Shown: positions 37,033 to 47,333 of the stretch, in pieces
Layout: every line of letters begins with the position of its first letter
Numbering within the stretch: the first letter of the stretch is position 1
NCBI RefSeq assembly: GCF_003217575.1
Contig: NZ_QJTC01000014.1
Location: 39,692-103,691 of the forward strand
Source: Xylophilus ampelinus
GTDB taxonomy: Bacteria; Pseudomonadota; Gammaproteobacteria; Burkholderiales; Burkholderiaceae_C
Length of the DNA: 64,000 nucleotides
Reading direction: 5' to 3'
Notes under the pieces: generated by a model
What the model saw: only the letters and a program-made list of their open reading frames with translations
The model's database searches: none
Told to the model about the DNA's origin: nothing
Program-made: the position numbers and the translations under genes

Positions 37033-37752
37033 GTGCAGACCACTCCGCTCCCCACTCTTCCGCCCGCGCCTCGCCGCTCCCGCGCCGAGGAGGTGCATAC
37101 GCTCCTGAAGCGCGACATCGCCGATTTCCGGCTGGTGCCCGGCGACCGCTTCACCGAAAGCGAGATCAGCGAGCGCCTGGGCGTGTCCCGCACGCCGGTG
37201 CGCCAGGCGCTGTTCCAGCTCCAGCAGGAGGGCTTCGTCGAGGTGCTGTTTCGCAGCGGCTGGCGGGTGCTGCCTTTCGATTTCGAGCAGTTCGAGCAGT
37301 TCTACGACCTGCGCCGCGTGCTGGAGACCGAGGCGGTGCGCCGCCTCTGCGCCCAGGACCCCCGGTCGGACCGCGGCCAGCTGGACGAACTGGCCGCCTT
37401 CTGGCTGGTCGCCCCCGAGGCCCGCAGCACCGACCGCGACGAGGTGGCGGCGCGCGACGAAGCGTTTCACTGTGTCCTGGTGGCTGCCGCCGGCAATGCC
37501 GAGATGGCGCGGGTACACCGCGAGGTGACCGAGCGGATCCGCATCATCCGCCGGCTCGACTTCACCCAGGCGCCGCGCATCATCGCCACCTACGACGAGC
37601 ACTCCGCGATCCTGCAGGCGGTGCTGGCCGGCCACGCCGGTACGGCCAAGCGGCTGCTGCAGAACCACATCGCCGCCAGCCAGGCCGAGGTGCGCAAGAT
37701 CACGCTGCACCAGGTGCACCTGGCGCGCACCGCCTCCAACACGACCCCGTGA
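37033..37752 (+). CDS. GntR-family (FCD) transcriptional regulator
   Basis: A 239-residue regulator with a GTG start. The winged helix-turn-helix (about 17-80: FTESEISERLGVSRTPVRQA) is followed by an all-helical FCD effector domain with the metal-binding Asp/His pattern (DEAFH, YDEHSAI). It is the last gene of the operon, 27 bases after the second hydrolase gene, so it probably controls this operon and itself. The likely ligand is the substrate or an intermediate. Confidence 0.9.
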   Translation: MQTTPLPTLPPAPRRSRAEEVHTLLKRDIADFRLVPGDRFTESEISERLGVSRTPVRQALFQLQQEGFVEVLFRSGWRVLPFDFEQFEQFYDLRRVLETEAVRRLCAQDPRSDRGQLDELAAFWLVAPEARSTDRDEVAARDEAFHCVLVAAAGNAEMARVHREVTERIRIIRRLDFTQAPRIIATYDEHSAILQAVLAGHAGTAKRLLQNHIAASQAEVRKITLHQVHLARTASNTTP

Positions 37753-37774
37753 GCCGCGCCCCCGTTCCTTTCCC

Positions 37775-38590
37775 CTACAGAGTGAAGTCGTAATCCACCG
37801 TCACCGGCGCATGGTCCGAGAATTTCACGTCCTTGTAGATCTGCTCGGTGCGGGCCAGGGCGGCCATCGCCGGCGTGGCGAGGTGGTAGTCCAGCCGCCA
37901 CCCCACGTTCTTCGCATAGGCCTGTCCCCGGTTGCTCCACCAGGTGTAGGCGGCCTCTGTCGCGTCGGGCTGGAGCTGACGATAAACGTCCACCAGGCCG
38001 CCGCCTTCGTCGGTCAGGTGCAACACTTTTGTCATCCAGGCGCGCTCTTCGGGCAGGAAGCCGCTGCTTTTCTGGTTGCTTTTCCAGTTTTTCAGGTCGG
38101 CCTGCTGGTGGGCGATGTTGATGTCGCCGCAGAGGATGAATTCGCGCTCGGCCTTGAGTCGCATCAGGTGCGGATGGAAGTCGGCCAGAAAGCGGAACTT
38201 GGCCGCCTGCCGCTCTTCGCCCGAGGAGCCGCTGGGGAAGTAGCAACTGATGATCGAGAGCTTGCGGGCGGGCGTGTCGAAGCGGGCTTCGAGGTAGCGG
38301 CCCTCGGCGTCGAACTCGTCGCCGCCGTAGCCGATGCGCAGGTCCGACGGCGTATGGCGGGTGTAGATGCCGACGCCCGAGTAGCCCTTCTTCTGCGCGA
38401 AGTGGAAGTGGCCCTGGAGCCCGGCCATCTGCTCGAAGCGGCCGGCCACGTCGGCCGCCTGGGCCTTGACCTCCTGCACGCAAATACAATCCGGCGCGGT
38501 GGCCGCGATCCATGCTTCCACGCCTTTGGTGGCCGCCGACCGGATGCCGTTGAGGTTCAGGCTGGTCAATTTGAACAAGGATTTCCCCAT
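37775..38590 (-). CDS. xthA: Exodeoxyribonuclease III
   Basis: A 271-residue EEP-fold nuclease/AP endonuclease for base-excision repair. LTSLNLNGIRSA, CVQEVKAQ (metal Glu), CGDINIAHQ and the terminal SDHAPVTVDYDF are the expected motifs. The annotated ATG (38590) overlaps the pyrE ATG on the other strand. TTG 38578 (LFKLTSLNLNG) is preceded by GGGGAAA and gives the usual N-terminus, so it may be the real start. Confidence 0.92.
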   Translation of the reverse strand: MGKSLFKLTSLNLNGIRSAATKGVEAWIAATAPDCICVQEVKAQAADVAGRFEQMAGLQGHFHFAQKKGYSGVGIYTRHTPSDLRIGYGGDEFDAEGRYLEARFDTPARKLSIISCYFPSGSSGEERQAAKFRFLADFHPHLMRLKAEREFILCGDINIAHQQADLKNWKSNQKSSGFLPEERAWMTKVLHLTDEGGGLVDVYRQLQPDATEAAYTWWSNRGQAYAKNVGWRLDYHLATPAMAALARTEQIYKDVKFSDHAPVTVDYDFTL

Positions 38591-39296
38591 GCTGGTTGAT
38601 GGCGTCCGGGCAACTCAGGAAACCGCGGCGACGAACCCGCGGCTGGCCCGGGATTTCGTGCGGTTCTGCGTCGATTCCGGCGTGCTGCGCTTCGGCGAAT
38701 TCAAGACCAAGGCGGGCCGCCTGAGCCCGTACTTCTTCAACGCGGGTCTCTTCGACGACGGTGCCAAGCTGGGCCGGCTGGCCGAATTCTATGCACAGGC
38801 TCTGGCCGCCAGCGGCATCGCATTCGACATGGTTTTCGGCCCGGCCTACAAGGGCATTCCGCTGGCGGCGGCGGTGTCGGTCGAGCTGGCGCGGCGCGGC
38901 CGCAACGTACCGTTCGCCTACAACCGCAAGGAAGCCAAGGACCACGGCGAGGGCGGCACCTTGGTGGGCGCGCCGCTGGCCGGTCGGGTACTGATCATCG
39001 ACGACGTGATGTCCGCCGGCACCGCCGCGCGCGAGTCGATCGCGCTGATCCGGGCCGCCGGAGCCGTCCCGCATGCGATGGCGATCGCGCTCGATCGCCA
39101 GGAGAAAGCGACCGAGAACGGGCAGGACGTGGACCACAGCGCGGTGCAGTACGTGCGGGGCCGTCTGGGCATGCAGGTCTGCACCATCGCAAGGCTGGCC
39201 GATTTATTGCTGTATCTGAATGAAACAGGCGGCGAGAGTGCCGCCCACCATGCCCGGGTGATGGCCTACCGCCAGCGCTACGGCGTCCAGGACTGA
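38589..39296 (+). CDS. pyrE: Orotate phosphoribosyltransferase
   Basis: A 235-residue enzyme of pyrimidine synthesis converting orotate and PRPP to OMP. GEFKTKAGRLSPYFFNAG is the family start, and the PRPP loop is VLIIDDVMSAGTA. AAGGA lies 9 bases before ATG 38589, a good ribosome-binding site. That site lies inside the antisense xthA start region, so the two divergent genes share their 5' ends with no intergenic DNA. Confidence 0.93.
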   Translation: MLVDGVRATQETAATNPRLARDFVRFCVDSGVLRFGEFKTKAGRLSPYFFNAGLFDDGAKLGRLAEFYAQALAASGIAFDMVFGPAYKGIPLAAAVSVELARRGRNVPFAYNRKEAKDHGEGGTLVGAPLAGRVLIIDDVMSAGTAARESIALIRAAGAVPHAMAIALDRQEKATENGQDVDHSAVQYVRGRLGMQVCTIARLADLLLYLNETGGESAAHHARVMAYRQRYGVQD

Positions 39297-39314
39297 TACG
39301 ACGACAGGAACACA

Positions 39315-40013
39315 GTGGAAGCAGCGCGCAGGCCGAGGAAGACGGGAGCATGGGCGTGTGCCGTGGCGGCGCTCTGGTGCGCGGCGGCGGGCGCACAGGC
39401 CCAGATGGCCGGCGGCGGCCCCAGCATTTACGCCTGCGTCGATTCCAAGGGCCGGCGGCTCACCTCCGACCGGCCGATCGCCGAATGCCTCGACCGCGAG
39501 CAGCGCGAACTCAACCCCAGCGGATCGCTGCGCCGGATGGTGGTGCCGCCGCCGACCGAGATGGAGCGCCTGGCGCAGGAGGCGCGCGAACGTGCCGAGG
39601 CCGAGCGCCGTGCCCAGGCCGCCGAGCAGGCGCGCCGCGAGCGGGTGATGCTGGCCCGTTACCCCAACGAGGCGGCGCACAACGCCGAACGCGCCAGCGC
39701 GCTGCAGCGGGTCGACGAGAGCATGGCGCTGACCCGGCTGCGCATCGGGCAGCTGGAACGCCAGCAGAAGGGGGTCGAGTCCGCGATGGCGCGCTTCGAC
39801 ACCGACAGCGCCAGGATGCCCGCCGGCCTGTTCCAGGAAAAGGCCGATGTGCTGAAGGCGATCGGCACTCAAAAGCGTGGCCTGGCCGAACTGGAGCAGG
39901 AGAAGCAGCGGGTGAACCAGCGCTTCGACGCCGAGAGCGCCCGCCTGCGGCCGCTCTGGGCCTCGCCGCCGCCCGAGCCGGCGCAGCCAGCGCCGATCCT
40001 GCTGCCGCGCTGA
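39315..40013 (+). CDS. Exported coiled-coil protein (DUF4124-like N-terminus)
   Basis: A 232-residue protein with a GTG start and signal peptide (cleavage near AGAQAQ). A short domain IYACVDSKGRRLTSDRPIAEC follows, as in DUF4124-type proteins, with two cysteines likely forming a disulphide. A long charged Glu/Arg/Ala-rich coiled coil (about 85-205) leads to a Pro-rich tail. It starts 18 bases after pyrE and may be co-transcribed. Function unknown; probably a periplasmic structural protein. Confidence 0.65.
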   Translation: MEAARRPRKTGAWACAVAALWCAAAGAQAQMAGGGPSIYACVDSKGRRLTSDRPIAECLDREQRELNPSGSLRRMVVPPPTEMERLAQEARERAEAERRAQAAEQARRERVMLARYPNEAAHNAERASALQRVDESMALTRLRIGQLERQQKGVESAMARFDTDSARMPAGLFQEKADVLKAIGTQKRGLAELEQEKQRVNQRFDAESARLRPLWASPPPEPAQPAPILLPR

Positions 40014-40151
40014 TCGGCAGGGGCGGCCCGTGCCGCCCGAAGAATGGAGCGCGGGGCCGCGGGGCACGGCGCCAAGTGCCGTGCTTCAGGGCAAGGCAGG
40101 CATCGCGCGCCTGCCGCGCAGCCAGGCCGCAGCGGCTCGGCCCGCGGTGGA

Positions 40152-41738
<1,587 letters not shown>

Positions 41739-41763
41739 CGCGGAAGTCCTGTGGCGAGATCAT

Positions 41764-41855
41764 GGGGGCACCGCGGAACCGGCTTTGCCGGGCCGCGGGT
41801 GCCGCCCCCGGCGTTGGGGTTGGCGGTAGCGCACGCAGTGCGCGAAGCCTCGGGG
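41764..41855 (-). repeat. Intercistronic repeat, copy D (gatA / gatB)
   Basis: On the minus strand it begins CCCCGAGGCTTCGCGCAC 13 bases after the gatA stop and ends near CCGGTTCCGCGGTGCCCCC before gatB. It shares the GGCTTCGC start and the GGCCCGGC-AAGCCGG-TTCCGCGGTG end with copies A, B and C, in the same orientation relative to transcription. Confidence 0.65.
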
Positions 41856-41868
41856 AGAGCGGAATGCA

Positions 41869-43377
41869 TCAGATGCCCTCCGGCTTGCGCGTATGCCAGT
41901 CGGTGGCTTGCTGAAACCGGTGGGCCGCGTTCAGCAGCAGCGCTTCGGCGAAGTAGTTGCCGATCAGCTGCAGGCCCACCGGCATGCCCGCGGCACCGAA
42001 GCCCGCCGGCACGCTCATGCCCGGCAGGCCGGCCAGCGAGGCGGGCAGGGTGAAGATGTCGGCCAGGTAGTCGGCGAGCGGGTCGCTGCCGTGCTCGCCG
42101 ATCTTCCAGGCGACGGTGGGGGCGACCGGGCCGGCGATCAGGTCGCAACTCTTGAACGCGTTCTGGAAATCGTCGGCGATCATGCGGCGGATCTTCTGGG
42201 CCTGCAGGTAGTAGGCGTCGTAGTAGCCGTGGGACAGCACGTAGGTGCCGATCATGATCCGGCGCTTGACCTCGTCGCCGAAGCCTTCGGCGCGGGTCTT
42301 CTTGTACATGTCGAGCAGGTCGGTGTAGTGCGCCGCGCGGTGGCCGAACTTCACGCCGTCGAAGCGGCCGAGGTTGGACGACGCCTCGGCCGGCGCGATG
42401 ATGTAGTAGACGGGAATCGACAGCTCGGTGCGCGGCAGGCTGATCGGCACCAGCGTCGCGCCCAGCGTCTCGTATTCGCCCAGCGCGGCATCGACCGCGG
42501 CGCGCACGTCGGCCGACAGCCCCTCGCCGAAGAATTCCTTCGGGATGCCGATGCGCAGGCCTTGCAGGCTGTCGTTCAGCGAGCGGGTGAAGTCCTCGGG
42601 CGGCAGGTCGAGCGAGGTGGAATCGCGGTCGGGGTCGGGGCCGCAAATCGCCGACAGCAGCAGCGCGCAGTCTTCGGCGGTGCGGGCCATCGGGCCGGCC
42701 TGGTCGAGGCTGGAGGCGAAGGCCACCATGCCGTAGCGGGAGGCCCGGCCGTAGGTCGGCTTGATGCCGGTGATGCCGCAGAAGGCGGCCGGCTGTCGGA
42801 TCGATCCGCCGGTGTCGGTGCCGGTGGCGGCCGGCGCCAGGCGCGCGGCCACGGCGGCGGCGCTGCCGCCCGAGGAGCCGCCGGGCACCCGCGCGGTGTC
42901 CCACGGGTTGCGCACCGGCACCACGGCGTCGCCGCCGGCCGCGGGCACGGCGACGTTCTCGTTGGCCGAGCCCATCGCGAACTCGTCGCAGCTCAGTTTG
43001 CCGAGGGTGACGATGCCCTGGCCGGCCAGTTTGGCCACGACCGTGCTATCGAAAGGAGAGCGGTAGCCGGCCAGCATGCGGGAGCCGGCGGTGGTCGGGA
43101 AATCGCGGGTGACGAAGATGTCCTTGTGCGCCAGCGGCACGCCTTCGAGGCGCCCGGCGGTGCCGGCGGCGATGCGGGCATCGGCCGCGCGGGCCTGGGC
43201 CAGCGTGGCTTCGGGGTCGAGCGCCACGTAGGCGCCCAGGTCGGCGCGGGCGGTGGCCCGGTCTAGGAAGTGCTGCGCGGCCTCGACGGCCGAGACGTCC
43301 TTGGCCGCGAGGCGGGCGGCCAGCTGGGCGACTGTCAGGTCGTGCAGGGCGGTGGATGCGGTGGGTGTGCTGCTCAT
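41869..43377 (-). CDS. gatA: Asp-tRNA(Asn)/Glu-tRNA(Gln) amidotransferase subunit A
   Basis: A 502-residue amidase-signature enzyme that releases ammonia from glutamine for GatB. Lys in PLAHKDIF, the cis-Ser in [15 protein letters not shown] and the nucleophile Ser in [11 protein letters not shown] form the triad; [17 protein letters not shown] is characteristic of GatA. It is transcribed between gatC (8 bases) and gatB (130 bases, holding a repeat). Confidence 0.96.
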   Translation of the reverse strand: MSSTPTASTALHDLTVAQLAARLAAKDVSAVEAAQHFLDRATARADLGAYVALDPEATLAQARAADARIAAGTAGRLEGVPLAHKDIFVTRDFPTTAGSRMLAGYRSPFDSTVVAKLAGQGIVTLGKLSCDEFAMGSANENVAVPAAGGDAVVPVRNPWDTARVPGGSSGGSAAAVAARLAPAATGTDTGGSIRQPAAFCGITGIKPTYGRASRYGMVAFASSLDQAGPMARTAEDCALLLSAICGPDPDRDSTSLDLPPEDFTRSLNDSLQGLRIGIPKEFFGEGLSADVRAAVDAALGEYETLGATLVPISLPRTELSIPVYYIIAPAEASSNLGRFDGVKFGHRAAHYTDLLDMYKKTRAEGFGDEVKRRIMIGTYVLSHGYYDAYYLQAQKIRRMIADDFQNAFKSCDLIAGPVAPTVAWKIGEHGSDPLADYLADIFTLPASLAGLPGMSVPAGFGAAGMPVGLQLIGNYFAEALLLNAAHRFQQATDWHTRKPEGI

Positions 43378-43384
43378 GCCGGGC

Positions 43385-43684
43385 TCATTCGATCACGCGG
43401 GGGACGAGGTAGAGGCCGCTCTCGACGGCGGGCGCGCTCTTCTGGCTGTCGTCGCGCGACGGGTAGCGGTCGACGGCGTCGTCGCGCAGCCGCAAGGTCA
43501 CGTCCTGGACGGCGGCGACGGGGTGGGCCATCGGTTCGATGCCGGCGGTGTCGACCGCGCGCATCTGCTCGACCACGTCGAAAAAGCCGTTGAGTTGCGC
43601 CAGCAGGCGGTCGCCTTCTTCGGGGCGCAGTTCGAGCCGTGCCAGGTTGGCAATGCGACCGATGTCCTGGGGTGTGAGTGCCAT
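43385..43684 (-). CDS. gatC: Asp-tRNA(Asn)/Glu-tRNA(Gln) amidotransferase subunit C
   Basis: A 99-residue subunit that holds GatA and GatB together. [19 protein letters not shown] and [16 protein letters not shown], then [18 protein letters not shown], match GatC. The start at 43684 has GGAG-type purines (AAAGGAGGG on the opposite reading is not used); the longer upstream frame is not homologous. It is first in the gatCAB operon and divergent from mreB. Confidence 0.94.
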   Translation of the reverse strand: MALTPQDIGRIANLARLELRPEEGDRLLAQLNGFFDVVEQMRAVDTAGIEPMAHPVAAVQDVTLRLRDDAVDRYPSRDDSQKSAPAVESGLYLVPRVIE

Positions 43685-43868
43685 AGGGAAAGGAGGGCGT
43701 CGCGGACGCCTGAAAACCGGAGGGTAAGCGTGGGGGCCGGCGCCGCCGCAGCCGCGGTGGCGCATGGGGGATCGGGTATTATCCCGCCTTCGCCGAAACA
43801 GCCCGCCAGGCCTGTTGCGCCGGCGAAATCGCCGTCGGCTGCGCGTATCCCCCCGTTTTTCATCCTGA

Positions 43869-44972
<1,104 letters not shown>

Positions 44973-45155
44973 GCCCTCTCGGCTTTTCATTCCGCTGCGC
45001 TCCATGTAATTCGCCATGTCCCCGAGGGGGAGGGCTCCGCCGGCGCCAGGCAGACCCCTGGCGCGGCTGGGGCGGACACCGCGAGGTGCGGTGGTGGCCG
45101 TATCGGGCGGTGCTTCGCGGATGAGGTGGGTGCGTGGTTGCGCCGACCTTTCGGG

Positions 45156-45222
45156 CCGTCTTGAACGAAAAGTGGCCGCAGCTGGCGCTGCTTGACGACT
45201 TCTAGCTATATCTTTTGTAGCA
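45156..45222 (-). repeat. Dispersed TGCTAT...ATAGC repeat, copy 5
   Basis: On the minus strand: TGCTACAAAAGATATAGCTA ... GGCCACTTTTCGTTCAAGAC. It lies in the 391-base mreB-mreC spacer (44973-45363). The rest of that spacer is GC-rich with no gene, including a small GC hairpin near 45031-45070. Confidence 0.65.
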
Positions 45223-45363
45223 TTGTGTGGCGATCGAGGGGCTCTGCGGCGGCGGCGGCGCTGGGGCTCTTTATGATGGCGCGCTGCGCGTCGGGCTTTG
45301 TCGTCCTGGCCGCCTTCGTTTTCCCACTCATTGGTTCGCCGTCCTGCCGCGTTTTTTCCTACC

Positions 45364-46587
45364 ATGCCCCTGGGAACCCTGGACCGCACTGCGCCGCCTT
45401 TCTTCAAGCAGGGTCCGTCGGCTTTGTCGACGCTGGTGTTCTTCGCCGCGCTGGCGCTGTTCTTGATGGTGGCCGATGCGCGGCTGGGCATCACGCCGCC
45501 GCTGCGGATGGCGATCTCCACCGTGCTGTATCCGCTGGAGCGGATCGCGCTGCAGCCGGTGGCGTGGGTGCGCGGCGGGCTCGGCTATCTGCAGACGGTG
45601 CAGTCGGCCCAGCAGATGGAAGACACGGCGCGCCAGCAGATGCTGCAGCAGTCGCAGCGCGCCAACCAGGTCGAGGAGCTGCTGCTCGAGAACGGCCGGC
45701 TGCGCGCTCTGCTGGCGCTGCGTCCGCGGCTCACGGTGCCCGAGCAGGCGGCCGAGGTGCTGTACGACGCGCCCGATCCCTATACCCGCCGGGTGATCAT
45801 CGATCGGGGGATGCTGCAGGACGTGGCCGTCGGCTCGCCGGTGATCGACGAGGCCGGCGTGCTGGGCCAAGTGACCCGGGTGCACCCGTTCCTGGCCGAG
45901 GTGACGCTGCTGGTCGAGCGCGACTACGCGATCCCGGTGCTCAACACCCGCACCGGCGCGCGCAGCGTGGCCTACGGCAACCCGGCGTCCGACCTGGACG
46001 GCGGGCTGGAACTGCGCTTCATGCCCAGTGCCGCCGACGTGCAGGGGGGCGACGTGCTCACTACCAGCGGTGTCGACGGTGTCTATCCCGCCGGCCTGCC
46101 GGTGGCCAAGGTCGACAGGGTCGAGCGGCGTGCCGACTCGGCCTTTGCCCGGATCCACTGCATCCCGATGGCGCGGATGGAGGGCGCCCGCCATGTGATG
46201 GTGCTGCAGCCGTTGAGCGAACAGCTGCCGCCCCGTCCGGCCGCGACGCCGGCCACGCCGCAGGGCGCGGCGGTGGCGGGCGCGCCGCGCGGCAAGCCCG
46301 CGGCGGGCGCCGCCAGACCGGTGGCGGCCGGTGCGGCACCGGCACCGGCTGCCGGCACGCCCGCTGCGGCGGTTGCGGGCACCGGTGCGGCCCGGTCGGC
46401 CGCCGCCGCGTCCACGGCCGGCTCCAGGCTGGCCACTCCCCCCGACACCGCCCCGGCATCGGCCGCTGCCGCGCGCAAACCGGCACTCGTCGCCCCTGCG
46501 GCGTCGGCGCCCGCGCCCGCCGCCGCCCGGGCCCCGTCGGCCACGCCGCGTGCCGCTCCGGCCACCCGGGCCGCCGCGCAGCTATGA
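45364..46587 (+). CDS. mreC: Rod shape-determining protein MreC
   Basis: A 407-residue bitopic protein. The N-terminal membrane helix (ALSTLVFFAALALFLMVA) is followed by a coiled coil (about 75-115) and the double beta-barrel domain, including GSPVIDEAGVLGQVTRV and TSGVDGVYPAGLPVAKV. It activates the PBP2-RodA elongation complex. The last about 125 residues are a low-complexity Ala/Pro-rich tail, longer than in many relatives. ATG 45364 precedes the natural N-terminus; the frame from 45298 is an unlikely extension. Confidence 0.93.
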   Translation: MPLGTLDRTAPPFFKQGPSALSTLVFFAALALFLMVADARLGITPPLRMAISTVLYPLERIALQPVAWVRGGLGYLQTVQSAQQMEDTARQQMLQQSQRANQVEELLLENGRLRALLALRPRLTVPEQAAEVLYDAPDPYTRRVIIDRGMLQDVAVGSPVIDEAGVLGQVTRVHPFLAEVTLLVERDYAIPVLNTRTGARSVAYGNPASDLDGGLELRFMPSAADVQGGDVLTTSGVDGVYPAGLPVAKVDRVERRADSAFARIHCIPMARMEGARHVMVLQPLSEQLPPRPAATPATPQGAAVAGAPRGKPAAGAARPVAAGAAPAPAAGTPAAAVAGTGAARSAAAASTAGSRLATPPDTAPASAAAARKPALVAPAASAPAPAAARAPSATPRAAPATRAAAQL

Positions 46588-46673
46588 GTCTCGCCGTGCG
46601 CCCCGTCCATCCCTGCGCGGCCGCCCGGCGGCCGCGCGCCCATGCCGCACCGTCGGCCGGAGCTTTCGCATGA
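46584..46673 (+). CDS. Possible 29-codon coupling ORF between mreC and mreD
   Basis: The ATG overlaps the mreC stop (ATGA) and its TGA overlaps the mreD ATG (ATGA). The peptide starts MSLAVRPVHPC and is Ala/Arg/Pro-rich with no recognisable family. It may simply carry ribosomes from mreC to mreD. mreD also has its own GGAG at 46660-46663, so the ORF could be chance in high-GC DNA. Confidence 0.25.
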   Translation: MSLAVRPVHPCAAARRPRAHAAPSAGAFA

Positions 46674-47191
46674 TCATGGCCAAGGGCCAGCAGCAGTTGC
46701 TGCTGCCGGTCAATCCGGCTTTCCTGTGGGGCAGCCTGGCGGCCGCGCTGCTGCTCGACCTGCTGCCGATCGGGCGCGCGGTGTGGGCGCCCGATCCGTT
46801 GCTGCTGCTGCTGGTCTTCTGGGCGGTGCACCAGCCGGCACGGGTGGGCATGGGCGCGGCCTTCGTGCTGGGTCTGTGCATCGACGTGCACCAGGCGGCC
46901 CTGCTGGGGCAGCATGCGCTGGGCTACACCGTGCTGGTGTTTTTGGGCGGCTACCTGCAGCGGAGGCTGCTGTGGCTGAGCGTGGCGGAGCAGACGGTGC
47001 AGCTGCTGCCGGTGTTCTTCGCGGCGCAGGTGATCGAGACCCTGGTGCGCACCGCCACCGGCGGCGTGTTCCCGGGCTTCGGCTTCGTGCTGGCGCCGGT
47101 GTTCGAGGCGCTGCTCTGGCCGCTCGCGAGTGTGGTCTTGCTCGCGCCTCAGCGCCGGGCGCCGGACCCCGACGAAAATCGACCGCTCTGA
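46670..47191 (+). CDS. mreD: Rod shape-determining protein MreD
   Basis: A 173-residue polytopic membrane protein with five to six helices. NPAFLWGSLAAALLLDLLPI opens the first helix, and GLCIDVHQAALLGQHALGY with the DxHQ-x-LLGQHAL block is typical of MreD. It works with MreC in cell elongation. ATG 46670 has GGAG 6 bases upstream; ATG 46676 is also possible. Confidence 0.9.
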   Translation: MIMAKGQQQLLLPVNPAFLWGSLAAALLLDLLPIGRAVWAPDPLLLLLVFWAVHQPARVGMGAAFVLGLCIDVHQAALLGQHALGYTVLVFLGGYLQRRLLWLSVAEQTVQLLPVFFAAQVIETLVRTATGGVFPGFGFVLAPVFEALLWPLASVVLLAPQRRAPDPDENRPL

Positions 47192-47198
47192 TGGCGCT

Positions 47199-47285
47199 CC
47201 CCCAGGTTCCGTGCTTCGCGTCTGCGCCCACCCCCTCGCCGAGGGTGATACCAGCGGCCCGGCGGAGCCGGTTCCGCAGGAGCCC
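47199..47285 (+). repeat. Intercistronic repeat, copy C (mreD / mrdA)
   Basis: Begins CCCCCAGGTTCCGTGCTTCG seven bases after the mreD stop, contains ACCCCCTCGCCGAGGGTGA and ends GGCGGAGCCGGTTCCGCAGG. It follows the layout of copies A, B and D and fills most of the 142-base spacer. Confidence 0.65.
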
Positions 47286-47333
47286 TGTAATGTGCGTGAT
47301 GGGTGTTGCGCTTTGTTTTGCAGGGCTTGATTC

